This document shows positions 26,642 to 35,492 of a DNA stretch of 64,000 nt, in pieces. Every line of letters starts with the position of its first letter. Within the stretch, counting starts at the first letter, position 1. This DNA is from Bacteroides sp. 519 (GTDB lineage Bacteria > Bacteroidota > Bacteroidia > Bacteroidales > Bacteroidaceae). The translations under genes and the position numbers were made by a program. The notes below the pieces were generated by a model, which saw only the letters and a program-made list of their open reading frames with translations, was not told the DNA's origin and did not search any database. Where the stretch lies: assembly GCF_010500955.1 (NCBI RefSeq), contig NZ_QVMJ01000009.1:1-64000 (forward strand), given 5' to 3'.

Positions 26642-27043
26642 ATGTTACAAAGAGATTTTATAATGAGAATGATACAGTTATTCTTCGAGGCACTTGCTAA
26701 GTTTCTCCGGAATAAAGGAGGAAAAGATCAGGAAGTATTGCGTCGTGAACTGGATGAACTTTATAAAACCTATCTCAAACAATCCCGCCTTGATTTTAAT
26801 AAAATGTCTGTTGAAGAGATAGTAAACTCATTTAATGATGACGAAAAAGTATTTAAAACAGAAATAGTAGCCGAACTGATTTATCAGGATGCGTTAGTAG
26901 AAAATGAAGATAACGAGCTGTTGATAAAAGCACTGGGCCTATTCAAGTATGTTGATCTGATTAGTGAAACCTTTTCTGTTGACCGCCATCGGAAGATTGG
27001 GGAAATTGAGGATTTACTTAAACAGTATACTCCCAATACATAA
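26642..27043 (+). CDS. small helical protein, DUF6483-like
   Basis: 133 residues, all-helical by eye and strongly charged, no signal peptide or membrane segment. The N-terminus QRDFIMRMIQLFFEALAKFL resembles the xQDYIMRQI start of DUF6483 proteins, which I know mainly from Firmicutes; the assignment is tentative. The C-terminal DALVENEDNELLIKALGLFKYVDLISETFSVDRHRKIGEIEDLL could form TPR-like helices. Divergent from nth. Function unknown. Confidence 0.7.
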   Translation: MLQRDFIMRMIQLFFEALAKFLRNKGGKDQEVLRRELDELYKTYLKQSRLDFNKMSVEEIVNSFNDDEKVFKTEIVAELIYQDALVENEDNELLIKALGLFKYVDLISETFSVDRHRKIGEIEDLLKQYTPNT

Positions 27044-27305
27044 ATTGTCGGGATGTTATCAGATGTGAATATGCATTTGCATATATCACCGTTTTTTTTG
27101 TAGTCTTAACTACGTATTTAGTAATATATCTATGTCTTTATTATCAGAATAACCTAGAAATATTATGTACAGAGTTTTGTTAACTACAGTGTTGTATAGT
27201 GTACTAACTTTCTGGCAAACGGATTTTATGTGAATCAATCTGTTATCTTCGTGCAACACGTACCCCGCCAACGCACTGGATTCGTTTTTTCTATCTTTGG
27301 ATTAA

Positions 27306-27362
27306 TGGGTTCTGAGTATTGAGTTCTGAGTTACGATGACAACTCAAACTCAAAACTCAATT
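27306..27362. repeat. 7-bp-word inverted repeat, short copy 3
   Basis: GTTCTGAGTATTGAGTTCTGAG, centre TTACGATGACAACTC, then CAAAACTCAA. The centre is a shortened form of the AACGATGCCGCATGGCAA centre at 15632 and 16901. Confidence 0.75.
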
Positions 27363-27494
27363 ATAAAAATTCCACAAAAGTTGATTAGGTTAAAAAGGTT
27401 AACACAATGTTCTTATTACATTCAATAAGCTATGAACAAAAACATACCACAGTCTTATTTTTGAGTAAAATTTGCATCGTCAGCTTAACTAAAC

Positions 27495-27610
27495 GGTTAC
27501 CACCACTACCCGAAATGGTTACCATTAACAAGTAAAACGGTTACCATCATCCAGTGTAATGGTAACCGTTTTTAGGGATAATGGTAACCGTTCTGGCTGA
27601 AACGGTTACC
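27495..27610. repeat. 22-bp-phased array of GGTWACC heptamers
   Basis: GGTTACC or its complement GGTAACC starts at 27495, 27517, 27539, 27561, 27583 and 27604: spacings 22, 22, 22, 22, 21. The first three read GGTTACC, the next two GGTAACC, the last GGTTACC. Bases around each core are A/T-rich (AAACGG or AATGG on the left); the rest of each unit differs. Confidence 0.92.
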
Positions 27611-28188
27611 AAACTGGGGATTTATCATGTTTTACCATTTTCTTTTCTTGTTTTTCTCTCTTCTTTATAGATGGGTAAAACCAATAAAAAGTGAACCCTG
27701 CTCACAAGGCTTATAGCGCGGCATAAAATGTAACGAATTAACACAGCCGCCCTTACAAGCTCTGTAACAAGGGTGGTGCGTATGCATTAAGGCCGCCTAG
27801 GTGCAATAAAACGGTGTAAGAATGTTCCTGAAGAGAAAAATAAATCACAACCCATCTGGAGTAAACGTTACAAGATAATCATTAAACGTAAATTTAATTC
27901 TGGTTTACATTTATCATTTGGCAGGAATAAAAGCAATAGCCAACGACTCCTGTTTGATTCCCTTGGGGTAAAACCACTTACTTTCTCACCCTCAACATGG
28001 TATTTAATCTTTTGTCCATTTTGTAAAAGAGTCATTTTACCTTTTGGTACCATTCGCACGCAACTCTCCAATCTGATGAAGACAATGAAATGTTCCGCAT
28101 ATATGCCGAAAACGACTAAAACGTACAGAAAATGACCACTTCATACGAAAGTTTTGAGGATTTGGAGTGTTGTTTCGTTGAGATTGCC

Positions 28189-28196
28189 TAATTTTG
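28189..28196 (+). promoter_or_regulatory. Bacteroides-type -7 box for the fimbrial operon
   Basis: TAATTTTG followed by CAG; GTTG at 28169-28172 is a weak -33 candidate. The leader to the OmpA-like gene would be about 215 bases, unusually long. Confidence 0.45.
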
Positions 28197-28417
28197 CAGT
28201 CTAAAAAATAAAGTTATAGAAGAATGTTACGTGAAATGTGTAAAATAGTGGCTGTAATGTTTGGCAGAATCGAAGATTCTGTTACACACACATTCTCACC
28301 TGACGTTTAACGCGCGTAATATACTTAAATATCAGAAAGTTCGCAGAAAGGATAATCTCCTTTTTGGCGGGCTTTTTGTGTTTTGTTCCCACCCCTGCTT
28401 CATCAGATAACTTATAT

Positions 28418-29668
28418 ATGAGAAAGAAACTGACCGGATATATATCCATATGTCTTTTATTGCTATTGCCTATACTTGCGCAAGCGCAAGAAAGCCTGCC
28501 ACCCGATGACAAACCGCTTTCAGGGCGGTGGTATGTCGGCATTCAGGGCGGCATACCCTTCGGCTTCGCTACTTTCAACTCCTTTGGCGAGGACAAAACC
28601 CGTTTGGGGTACTCGGCAGGGCTGTTCGGCGGCTACCGCTTCAGTCCTGTCCTTTCGTTGGAAGCGCAGGCGGCATGGGGAAGCGTAGGTATGAGCGCGA
28701 GTGAATGTTGTGCCGCCTACTGGCTCGGATCCGATGGCAACCGCTATCTGGCTCCCGCTCTCGGCATGGAGGGCTGGGACTACGGCGACCTATATAATAA
28801 GGTAAGCACACAGCGCTACGGCTTGCAACTGAATGTGGATGTGCTGCAACTCTTCAGCCCCAACCCCGAACGGCGGTGGACGCTGGAGGTATCGCCCCTG
28901 CTTGCCGCCGTCGGCACAAAAGCAAGCGTCAAGACCATTGAGGGAGATAACCGGGTGATGCGTGGCGATAACAACTGGCACTTCGGCGCGGGTGGTAATC
29001 TCTCGGCAGGCTATCGGATTAGCGAGAACCTCTTGCTCGAAGTTTACAGCGGCATTACCTGGCTATCGGGTAATGGAATGGACGGGATGCCGAAGCACGT
29101 ACGCAAGGAGAATTTCATCTGGGAAAGCGGCTTAAAGCTGGGTTGGACGTTCGGGAAGTGTGGAAAGAAAACAACCGCATCGACGATACACTCTGTCGAG
29201 CCTCTCGCACAGCAACCGCACACGCCCGGTCTGCCTGCCGAGCCGGAAGAAGAACTTGTAACTGTCGAGCCTATCGTAACCGTTGAGCCTGCTCAACCCC
29301 AACAACCCAAAGAAACGGAAAACGTTACGGAAGCCGAAGCGGTAACGATAGAGTTCCCCGCCATCTACTTTGTTTTTAATTCTATCAGCATTGCCCCCGG
29401 TGAAACAGCAAAGATGCAGGAAATACTCACCCTTCTTCGTGAGAACCCCGACCTCGGTATCACCCTTACAGGCTGGTGCGACAATCGGGGAAGCGTAGCG
29501 GTGAACAAACGCATATCCATCCAACGTGCCGTAGCCGTGAAAGCATGGCTGGTAAAGAACGGTATCAGTGCAGACCGCATACGAACCCTCGGCGAGGGCA
29601 TAGACTATAACGAACCCGATGCAGGCAAAGCCCGCAGGGTAGAAGCCGGAAAGGAGGATAAGCGATGA
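28418..29668 (+). CDS. OmpA-family outer-membrane protein of a fimbrial operon
   Basis: 416 residues from MRKKLTGYISICLLLLLPILAQAQ (signal peptide). An N-terminal eight-strand-type barrel (about 35-235: GRWYVGIQGGIPFGFATFNSF, GLFGGYRFSPVLSLEAQ), a Pro/Glu-rich linker (about 255-310), and a C-terminal OmpA peptidoglycan-binding domain (IYFVFNSISIAPGETAKM, LTGWCDNRGSVAVNKRIS, RAVAVKAWLVKNGISADRI). OmpA-like proteins with this layout head FimA/Mfa-type operons in Bacteroidales. GC content is well above the flanks, suggesting transfer. It overlaps the next start by 4 bp (ATGA). Confidence 0.88.
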   Translation: MRKKLTGYISICLLLLLPILAQAQESLPPDDKPLSGRWYVGIQGGIPFGFATFNSFGEDKTRLGYSAGLFGGYRFSPVLSLEAQAAWGSVGMSASECCAAYWLGSDGNRYLAPALGMEGWDYGDLYNKVSTQRYGLQLNVDVLQLFSPNPERRWTLEVSPLLAAVGTKASVKTIEGDNRVMRGDNNWHFGAGGNLSAGYRISENLLLEVYSGITWLSGNGMDGMPKHVRKENFIWESGLKLGWTFGKCGKKTTASTIHSVEPLAQQPHTPGLPAEPEEELVTVEPIVTVEPAQPQQPKETENVTEAEAVTIEFPAIYFVFNSISIAPGETAKMQEILTLLRENPDLGITLTGWCDNRGSVAVNKRISIQRAVAVKAWLVKNGISADRIRTLGEGIDYNEPDAGKARRVEAGKEDKR

Positions 29669-30256
29669 AAAGATACCTATATATAATAGGATGTATGTTG
29701 GCAGCAACTCTCTTCGCCACTTCATGCAGCCACGACCACGACGACGAGTTCCTCATCCCCACCGACAACGGTGCACTCATCGTCGAACTGCGCTCCGAAA
29801 GCCCGAACATACAGCTAAATTGTTCTATTATTGTACTTCATTGAAGAGCATTACACTTCCCGAGGGTCTGAATATAATTGAGCGAGGTGCATTTTATGCA
29901 ACGGGTATAACTGAAATTACGATACCCGCAAGTGTGGGATATATTGGGGGGAAGCATTTTGCCTCTCTCGGTTGAAAAGCATCCTATTTGAAGGTTCTTT
30001 GCCTGTAAAAACTGAATCAAGCAACTTTCCTACTCTTGAAGAAGGATTTTTGGTATTCAGCTACGCTAACATTCTTTGGTCCGTACACAATTTTAAGGTA
30101 TTCCTGCCCAATATCACTAATAGAGAGATCGCAGAAACTTACTACTACTACTTTTTTAACAGTCCGTATTGCACAATAGATAATGTATGTTATAATTACA
30201 CCGGCGGCGACCGGACGAATCCCCTCAACTATACGAAACATATCAACAACTATTAA
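29665..30256 (+). pseudogene. broken fimbrial lipoprotein fused to a BspA-type leucine-rich-repeat remnant
   Basis: The gene starts as a lipoprotein, MKRYLYIIGCMLAATLFATSC, then SHDHDDEFLIPTDNGALIVELRSESPNIQL, like the anchor/assembly (FimB/Mfa2 or DUF5119-type) subunit expected at this place. After about residue 51 the sequence changes: the frame stops at 29844, while another frame reads YYCTSLKSITLPEGLNIIER and TEITIPASVGYIGG, a clear LRR_5 (BspA-like) repeat. A further one-base shift near 29972 is needed to go on with LKSILFEGSLPV up to 30256. So two unrelated coding remnants are joined near 29818 and both are broken. Confidence 0.8.
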
Positions 30257-30280
30257 ACAACATAAAAAACAACAGTAAAA

Positions 30281-31180
30281 ATGAAAAAGAACATTTTCCT
30301 TTCCATCCTCGCCGCAACAGCAATGCTGGCGACATCATGCAGCCAGACAGACGACTTGCTGCAACCGACCGATAACGGCAACGAAACCGTTGAAGTAGTA
30401 TTCAATCTCCAAACCCCCGATGCCACACCGCAATTGCGCTCCACACGTGCTGGGGATGAGGAGACATCGACCATCTCGCGCTATGTGATAGAAGTGTATG
30501 AAGGCTCTGATTTCGCCGGCATACCTACGCGATACGAGAAAAGCGACGCCAGTTTCAGCCTGCTCCTGAACAAAGAAAGCCAGTACATGTTCCTCTTCTG
30601 GGCAGACTACGGTACGCCCGACGGTGATGAAAGCAACGACTGCTACAACACTGCCAGCTTGAAAGCAGTAGCCCCGACCGATGATGCACAGAAAGCCGAA
30701 CCGGCTTATTTCGGCAAATCGGAAACGGCAATAACCCCCAGCAGCAGTACTCCTGTGACCGCGACGCTGACACATGCCGTAGCAAAGGTAATCCTTGAGA
30801 ACATTGCCGGATTAGTTGAATCGACAAATAGTCTGGAAGCCGTTTATCCCAACTACGGCAGCTTCGATGCCTCTACCAGTGGTCCGGCAACCGCCAGCGG
30901 AACAATTACCCGTACTTATAACGACATCGGGGCTGAAGCAGGAGTAATCGTTACCGACTACATTCTGGCTCCGGCAGAAAAAGAATTGACGAACTTTTCA
31001 TTCACTTTGAACAACGAAGACGCCAAAGCCATCGGAAACGTGCCCTTGCAAATCAACTACGCCACTCGCATCAAAGGAACATTCAGCAATCTTTACTCCA
31101 CTACATTCACTATCGACCAAGAAGGCATAGAATGGATTGAAGACGAAGGTAATGACCCCGATTATAACCCCAACTACTAA
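30281..31180 (+). CDS. fimbrillin-like lipoprotein, copy 1
   Basis: 299 residues. Signal peptide with lipobox TSC (Cys about 20). Then a short linker and an Arg-rich RSTRAGDE (about 55-62), where FimA/Mfa-type pilins are often cut before assembly. Next come RYVIEVYEG, SLLLNKESQYMFLFWADYG, PVTATLTHAVAKVILE and a second Ig-like domain ending FTIDQEGIEWIEDEGNDPDY. This two-domain beta pattern is that of Bacteroidales FimA-type (DUF6562-like) shaft or tip proteins. Same strand and GC-rich block as the OmpA-like gene. A full-length, intact paralogue of the following broken gene. Confidence 0.8.
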   Translation: MKKNIFLSILAATAMLATSCSQTDDLLQPTDNGNETVEVVFNLQTPDATPQLRSTRAGDEETSTISRYVIEVYEGSDFAGIPTRYEKSDASFSLLLNKESQYMFLFWADYGTPDGDESNDCYNTASLKAVAPTDDAQKAEPAYFGKSETAITPSSSTPVTATLTHAVAKVILENIAGLVESTNSLEAVYPNYGSFDASTSGPATASGTITRTYNDIGAEAGVIVTDYILAPAEKELTNFSFTLNNEDAKAIGNVPLQINYATRIKGTFSNLYSTTFTIDQEGIEWIEDEGNDPDYNPNY

Positions 31181-31201
31181 ACCGCAGGAAGTATGACAAC
31201 A

Positions 31202-32097
31202 ATGAAAAAGTACATATACTTCCCGATAATTGTCCTCGCAGCGATGGCAGTATCCTCGTGCAGTCAAACGGAAGACTTGCTGCCCGATAGCAACGACCTG
31301 CAAACAGTAACCATCAGCCTCGCCCCCGAAACCGGAATGCAACTGCGTTCGGGCTCACCGGGAACACGCGCAGGCGAAACCATCAGTGTAGACCGCTATG
31401 TGATGGAGATATACGAGAGCGACAATGATACACCTACTAAGGAAACGAATAACACCGGCGTATTCACCTCACCCTCGACCGCACCAAAGAATATACTTGC
31501 CTCTTCTGGGCAGACGAGAACAACGGGATTTATGATGCTGATAACCTGAAAGCGGTAACACTCAATACCGATGAGGAGAGCGGAGACTATCTCGTAGCCA
31601 CCGGAAACGCCTACTACGGCACGCTCAACATTGATGCCGCCCAAGCTACGCACACCGTCACCCTGAAACGCGCCGTGTCTAAACTCTGCGTCTATAATTC
31701 GGATGAACTGGAAGAAGAAGCAATATCAGGAAGCATATCAAGCAGTGAGGTAAACACCTCATTCGATGTATCGAACGGCACGGCAGGTACTCAGGTATCC
31801 ATATCGTGGGAGAAAACATTCACCGAAGCCGACAAGTCCGGAACAAGCACTGCCCCCGTCTTTACCGTCTATCAACTGGCATCTACCGATGAAGCGGCAA
31901 CACTGCAATTCGATCTGGATGTATATGATGGTAGTGGGAGCGAAGTACAAAACACAATCTCTGCAACCAATGTCCCCATCCGTGCCAACTACGTCACCCA
32001 TCTGCGCGGCGGGCTGTCGCTGGTAGCCAGCCAGCAGTTCAGCATTACGGTGGATAAGGAGTGGGCAGGAGATGATGAAACACCTTTCGGTGAGTAA
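31202..32097 (+). pseudogene. fimbrillin-like lipoprotein, copy 2, single frameshift
   Basis: Starts MKKYIYFPIIVLAAMAVSSC (lipobox), with SQTEDLLPDSNDLQTV and RSGSPGTRAGETISVDRYVMEIYES parallel to copy 1. Near 31465 one base is missing: the first frame runs on as nonsense to 31549, while the -1 frame continues as LTLDRTKEYTCLFWADENNG, matching copy 1 (LLLNKESQYMFLFWADYG), down to SITVDKEWAGDDETPFGE at 32097. Restoring one base would give about 299 residues, the length of copy 1. It could be a true lesion, slip-strand phase variation, or a sequencing error. Confidence 0.8.
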
Positions 32098-32364
32098 ATA
32101 ACCCCCGGAACAAACTTTATCCTCAAAAGAGAGATTCCCGAAGCATCCCGAATTTCGGAATGTACCTTGAAAGAGGTAAATGAGTGGCCAGAAGCTGGGA
32201 GTTGGAGAAAATATGTATGATGGGGATATGCAGGAAATATATAAAGTTTCAACTTTCCGGGTGAAAGTGCGTGAAGGAGCATTTTTATCAGGTAAAGTAA
32301 AAGATATTCAGTTATATGTCCGTCCGCAGTTCTTTTTGTTTTGAATTATAAACTCTTTTGTAGT

Positions 32365-32399
32365 ACTGTCTCTAATACTGTGTAATTATTAGGGACAGT
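32365..32399 (+). terminator. possible terminator hairpin
   Basis: ACTGTCTCTAATA faces TATTAGGGACAGT (12 of 13 pair) around a 9-base loop, followed by TTCTATG; the U-tract is poor, so terminator function is uncertain. Confidence 0.4.
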
Positions 32400-32470
32400 T
32401 TCTATGTAAACGGTATACCTCCCAATTCATAAATGATCGGGTCTCATTCCCGTATTTTGTTTTTGTAAAA

Positions 32471-32586
32471 CTACAGAGTTTTCTTTGTAAAACTACAGAC
32501 TTTTCCATGGAAAGCTACAGACTTTTCCACAGAGAACTACAGAACTTTCTGAAGAGAACTACAGAGAAATCAGCAGAAAGCCACCG
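32471..32586. repeat. 22-bp-phased array of CTACAG words
   Basis: CTACAG begins at 32471, 32493, 32515, 32537 and 32559, exactly 22 bp apart; a degenerate CCACCG sits at the next phase, 32581. Between the cores the units are A/T-rich (AGTTTTCTTTGTAA, ACTTTTCCA). Confidence 0.92.
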
Positions 32587-32623
32587 ATTCAAAAAAAATT
32601 TTTTGTTGTCTTAACTCCGCATT

Positions 32624-33166
32624 TCAACACCTGAAACTTATAGGAATAACATATTTTACTCTTTTTAATTCTCCTTCTTGTGAACCCGGTATCCATTTGG
32701 GCATTATATTGATTACTCTTAAAGCTTCTCTATCAAACGATTCGTGTAATGACCGTATAACAGTTGCTTCGGAAATACTGCCATCTTTTTCAATAATGAA
32801 TTGTATAATCACTCTACCTTGCCAACATCCTTCCTGCATATCTGTAGGATATTTGAGATTGGAAAAGATGTGTTTGAATAATCCAACAGTACCACCAGGA
32901 AATTCCGGCATTTTTTCTACAACATAGTGTACAGTAGTATCATTCCCGTATATTAATGTATCTGGTTCTGTATATACCTGTTCACCATTACACAAAGGAT
33001 TTTTTTCAACCCCTACTTCTTTCTTTTCCTGTGCATGCAGTGGTGGAACAAGCAGAAGCAATGAACTTCCAATCATTAGTTTTAACTGACGGATAAATCT
33101 GTAGTTGTATTTATTAGAAAGCAACAACAAAATTTTATATAAGAAGCTGTATAACCGGGGTTTCAT
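32624..33166 (-). CDS. TonB C-terminal domain protein
   Basis: 180 residues. A hydrophobic segment (about 31-45, MIGSSLLLLVPPLHAQ) could be a signal peptide if translation begins at the internal Met31. The C-terminal about 90 residues match TonB_C: MPEFPGGTVGLFKHIFSNLKYP, GRVIIQFIIEKDGSISEATVIRSLHESFDREALRVI and MPKWIPGSQEG. There is no Pro-rich spanning linker, so it is unlike a full energy transducer and may be a periplasmic adaptor. It lies downstream of the S9 peptidase, separated by an AT-rich palindrome. Confidence 0.85.
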   Translation of the reverse strand: MKPRLYSFLYKILLLLSNKYNYRFIRQLKLMIGSSLLLLVPPLHAQEKKEVGVEKNPLCNGEQVYTEPDTLIYGNDTTVHYVVEKMPEFPGGTVGLFKHIFSNLKYPTDMQEGCWQGRVIIQFIIEKDGSISEATVIRSLHESFDREALRVINIMPKWIPGSQEGELKRVKYVIPISFRC

Positions 33167-33193
33167 AGGCGCAAGAAATCACAAATGTAAGAA

Positions 33194-33228
33194 ATGTTTA
33201 GAATAATACAAATTATTATTCTAAACAT
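33194..33228. repeat. perfect AT-rich 15-bp inverted repeat
   Basis: ATGTTTAGAATAATA, 5-base loop, TATTATTCTAAACAT. It lies between the S9 peptidase stop and the TonB_C start, and could end transcription or bind a regulator. Confidence 0.8.
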
Positions 33229-33259
33229 CGTACACACTTCAGTTTTTTAACAGTGCGTT

Positions 33260-35479
33260 TTACTTATTCCACTCCGGTGCATCCATTCCCATCAAGTGTT
33301 TAATCAGAAAATCACGTCGCTTGCGTTCCCCGTATTTTCCGCCCATGGTATGTCTTTCACCCGGTAGCATAACAAACTCGAATTCTTTATTGTGTTTAAT
33401 CAGTTCGTCCACTACCTGTAATGTGCTTGAAGGATCAACATTATTATCAAGTTCGCCCAGAATAAGCATGAGTTTGCCTTGCAATTTATGAGCGTTTACT
33501 ACATTAGAGCATTCTTCGTATTCCTTACCTACAGGATATCCCATCCATTGCTCATTCCACCATATCTTATCCATGCGGTTGTCCTGACATCCGCAGGCGG
33601 ATACTCCTACTTTATAGAATTCGGGATGGAACAGAAGGGCGCCTGTAGAACTTTGGCCACCAGCCGAACAGCCATAAATACCCATTCGTTCAATATCCAT
33701 TTCGGGATAACGGTTTGCAGCAGCTTTTAACCATATTATGCGGTCGGGGAAGCCGGCATCTTTAAGGTTCTTCCAGCAAACATCGTGGAATGCTTTTGAG
33801 CGGTTGGCTGTGCCCATTCCATCAATAATAACGGTGATAAAGCCAAGCTCGGTTAACTCGATAGACCAATGCCAGATGGAGAATGATTTAGGTACATGAG
33901 AATCGTGCGGCCCAGCATAAATATATTCTACCACAGGATATTTCTTTGCCGGGTCATAATTAGGCGGGCGCATGATTATTCCCCAGATATCTGTTTGTCC
34001 GTCACGGCCTTTGGCAGAGAAAACCTCAGGCATACGCCAGCCTGCTTCTACGGTTTTAGAAACATCCGGTTGTTGTTCGGGCTTATAAACGACTTTTCCT
34101 GTTTTAACTGATCGGATTACAAAGACCGGAGCCATATCAACGCGTGAGTAATAATCGGCCATATACTGATAATCTTTCGAGAAGGTTATACTATGGTTGG
34201 CATTCTCCGGGGTGAGGGGAGTGATCTTTCCGTTTTTAATATTCAGTGAATATAGCTTTTCCAGATAAGGATCTTCTCCTTTATCCATACCACAGGCTTT
34301 AAATAGAACTGTATTGTTCTTTTCGTCAACACGAACAATTGATTTCGCAACCCATTCGCCTTTGGTTAGTTGCTTCTTTACGTTCCCTGTTAATACGTCG
34401 TATAAATAGATATGGCGCCAGCCGTCCCTTTCCGAAATCCAGAGAACCTCGTCGGATTGGGGTAGCCAACGTTTTTCCAATCTGCTATAATAAATGAATG
34501 TCGGACTTTCTTCATGAATCATTGTGCGGAGCTTCCCACTTGGTGCATCTACTGCATAAACAATGTATTGTTGATGTCCCCGTTTATTAAAGTCGAAAGT
34601 AAAGAAGCGGTTCTGTTCATCCCAACGAATGTTGGATAAGTTATATTGTTTATCCACTTCGGGAACTTCACATTCAATGGACTTGTTTTCGTCTAACAGG
34701 AATAACACGGGACGGCGAATGGGAAGCGGATCACCCGGTTTTACATAATCATATTCTTCGGTGGTGGGTTGAAGCTGGTCTTTGGGTGATGAAGAGATCA
34801 TCAGGAGCTTCCTTGTAGGCACCGGGCTGTAACGGCAACAGGCAATCATTTTTGAGTTGGGCGACCAATAGATGTTCGATGAATAATATTCATAAACAGA
34901 ACCTTTGTTACTGATTTTCGTACTCTTTCCTGTTTCCAGATCGGTTACCCACAGATTGCCTTCGCGAATGAATGCTTCTTTTTTGTTATCAGGTGATGTT
35001 ACTTTTTGTTTTGCATCCTCTTTGTAAACAGTGCCCCAGTAATAGGGAGGTGATTCCGGTTCGGTTTGCTTGGTTAGCGTATAATCTGTTAGATTGCAGG
35101 TATAGTTATCTTTCCCGATACTGAAATACATTTTATTATCAGCTTTCTGAAAGCTTATTTTCCGGAATGGTAATTTATATGCTTCGGTATCTTTGTCGGT
35201 TTCTTTGGTGAGAGCAGCGGCTAATTGCTCATGATCAAAAGCAGCAGTTACGGATTGCAACTCCGGATTAATAACTAAGAATTCCTGTCCGCGGGGAGTA
35301 CGGGTTACATACCAGAATGTTGCCGGCTCGTCTGTTGGGGCGATATCGGAAACACCATAATAGAATTTGTTTGTGTAGCGTTCGCCGAAAGAATCGGCGC
35401 GTTGATACAGGCTTTTCATGTCCTGGGCGAACAGGGAGGGGGCCAGCAACAGGATTAAAAGGATAAAATATTTTCTCAT
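33260..35479 (-). CDS. S9 prolyl dipeptidyl-peptidase IV-like
   Basis: 739 residues with a signal peptide ending about residue 19 (LFAQ). An N-terminal DPP-IV beta-propeller (about 60-480: TKISNKGSVYEYYSSNIYWSPNSKMIACCRY, DGWRHIYLYDVLTG) is followed by the S9 hydrolase. The nucleophile Ser is in GCSAGGQSS at about residue 607; Asp is about 680 (ELDNNVDPSS) and His about 711 (PGERHTMGG). DPP-IV enzymes release X-Pro dipeptides, so it fits the Pro/Hyp-rich peptide hypothesis for this locus. It is the last gene of the PUL-side block. The nucleophile elbow has Cys (GCSAGG) where DPP-IV usually has Trp or Tyr. Confidence 0.92.
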   Translation of the reverse strand: MRKYFILLILLLAPSLFAQDMKSLYQRADSFGERYTNKFYYGVSDIAPTDEPATFWYVTRTPRGQEFLVINPELQSVTAAFDHEQLAAALTKETDKDTEAYKLPFRKISFQKADNKMYFSIGKDNYTCNLTDYTLTKQTEPESPPYYWGTVYKEDAKQKVTSPDNKKEAFIREGNLWVTDLETGKSTKISNKGSVYEYYSSNIYWSPNSKMIACCRYSPVPTRKLLMISSSPKDQLQPTTEEYDYVKPGDPLPIRRPVLFLLDENKSIECEVPEVDKQYNLSNIRWDEQNRFFTFDFNKRGHQQYIVYAVDAPSGKLRTMIHEESPTFIYYSRLEKRWLPQSDEVLWISERDGWRHIYLYDVLTGNVKKQLTKGEWVAKSIVRVDEKNNTVLFKACGMDKGEDPYLEKLYSLNIKNGKITPLTPENANHSITFSKDYQYMADYYSRVDMAPVFVIRSVKTGKVVYKPEQQPDVSKTVEAGWRMPEVFSAKGRDGQTDIWGIIMRPPNYDPAKKYPVVEYIYAGPHDSHVPKSFSIWHWSIELTELGFITVIIDGMGTANRSKAFHDVCWKNLKDAGFPDRIIWLKAAANRYPEMDIERMGIYGCSAGGQSSTGALLFHPEFYKVGVSACGCQDNRMDKIWWNEQWMGYPVGKEYEECSNVVNAHKLQGKLMLILGELDNNVDPSSTLQVVDELIKHNKEFEFVMLPGERHTMGGKYGERKRRDFLIKHLMGMDAPEWNK

Positions 35480-35492
35480 GTTTCTTATTTTT

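Larger units (their letters stand above)
27044..28417. other. 1.37-kb gene-free region before the fimbrial operon
   Basis: No convincing gene. It contains a -7-like TATCTTTG at 27292-27299 with no gene behind it, a short GAGTTCTGAG/ACTCAA word repeat at 27306-27362 that echoes the 15632 and 16901 elements, the 22-bp-phased GGTWACC array at 27495-27610, a GC-rich hairpin at 27747-27776 (CCGCCCTT / AAGGGTGG), and the -7 box at 28189 for the fimbrial operon. Confidence 0.8.
32098..32623. other. gene-free gap after the fimbrial operon
   Basis: 526 bp without a convincing gene. It holds a hairpin at 32365-32399 and the 22-bp-phased CTACAG array at 32471-32586. A 35-codon ORF from 32229 has no recognisable features. 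Confidence 0.75.

Noticed and set aside
27495..27610. Possible CRISPR array (regular 22-bp repeats)
   Set aside because: The conserved unit is only about 7-10 bp, spacers of about 12-15 bp are too short, the core is inverted in some units, and no cas genes are in the window.
27690..27810. tRNA or rRNA fragment in the GC-rich part of the gap
   Set aside because: No cloverleaf or T-loop (GTTCRANNC) pattern found; only one simple hairpin.
27868..28071. 67-codon minus-strand ORF in the long gap
   Set aside because: No recognisable domain, no promoter or ribosome site, and a basic, biased composition; left as non-coding.
32229..32336. 35-codon ORF after the fimbrial operon
   Set aside because: Too short and featureless to support.
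32471..32586. CTACAG array as CRISPR
   Set aside because: Same reasons: short word, no cas genes, degenerate last unit.
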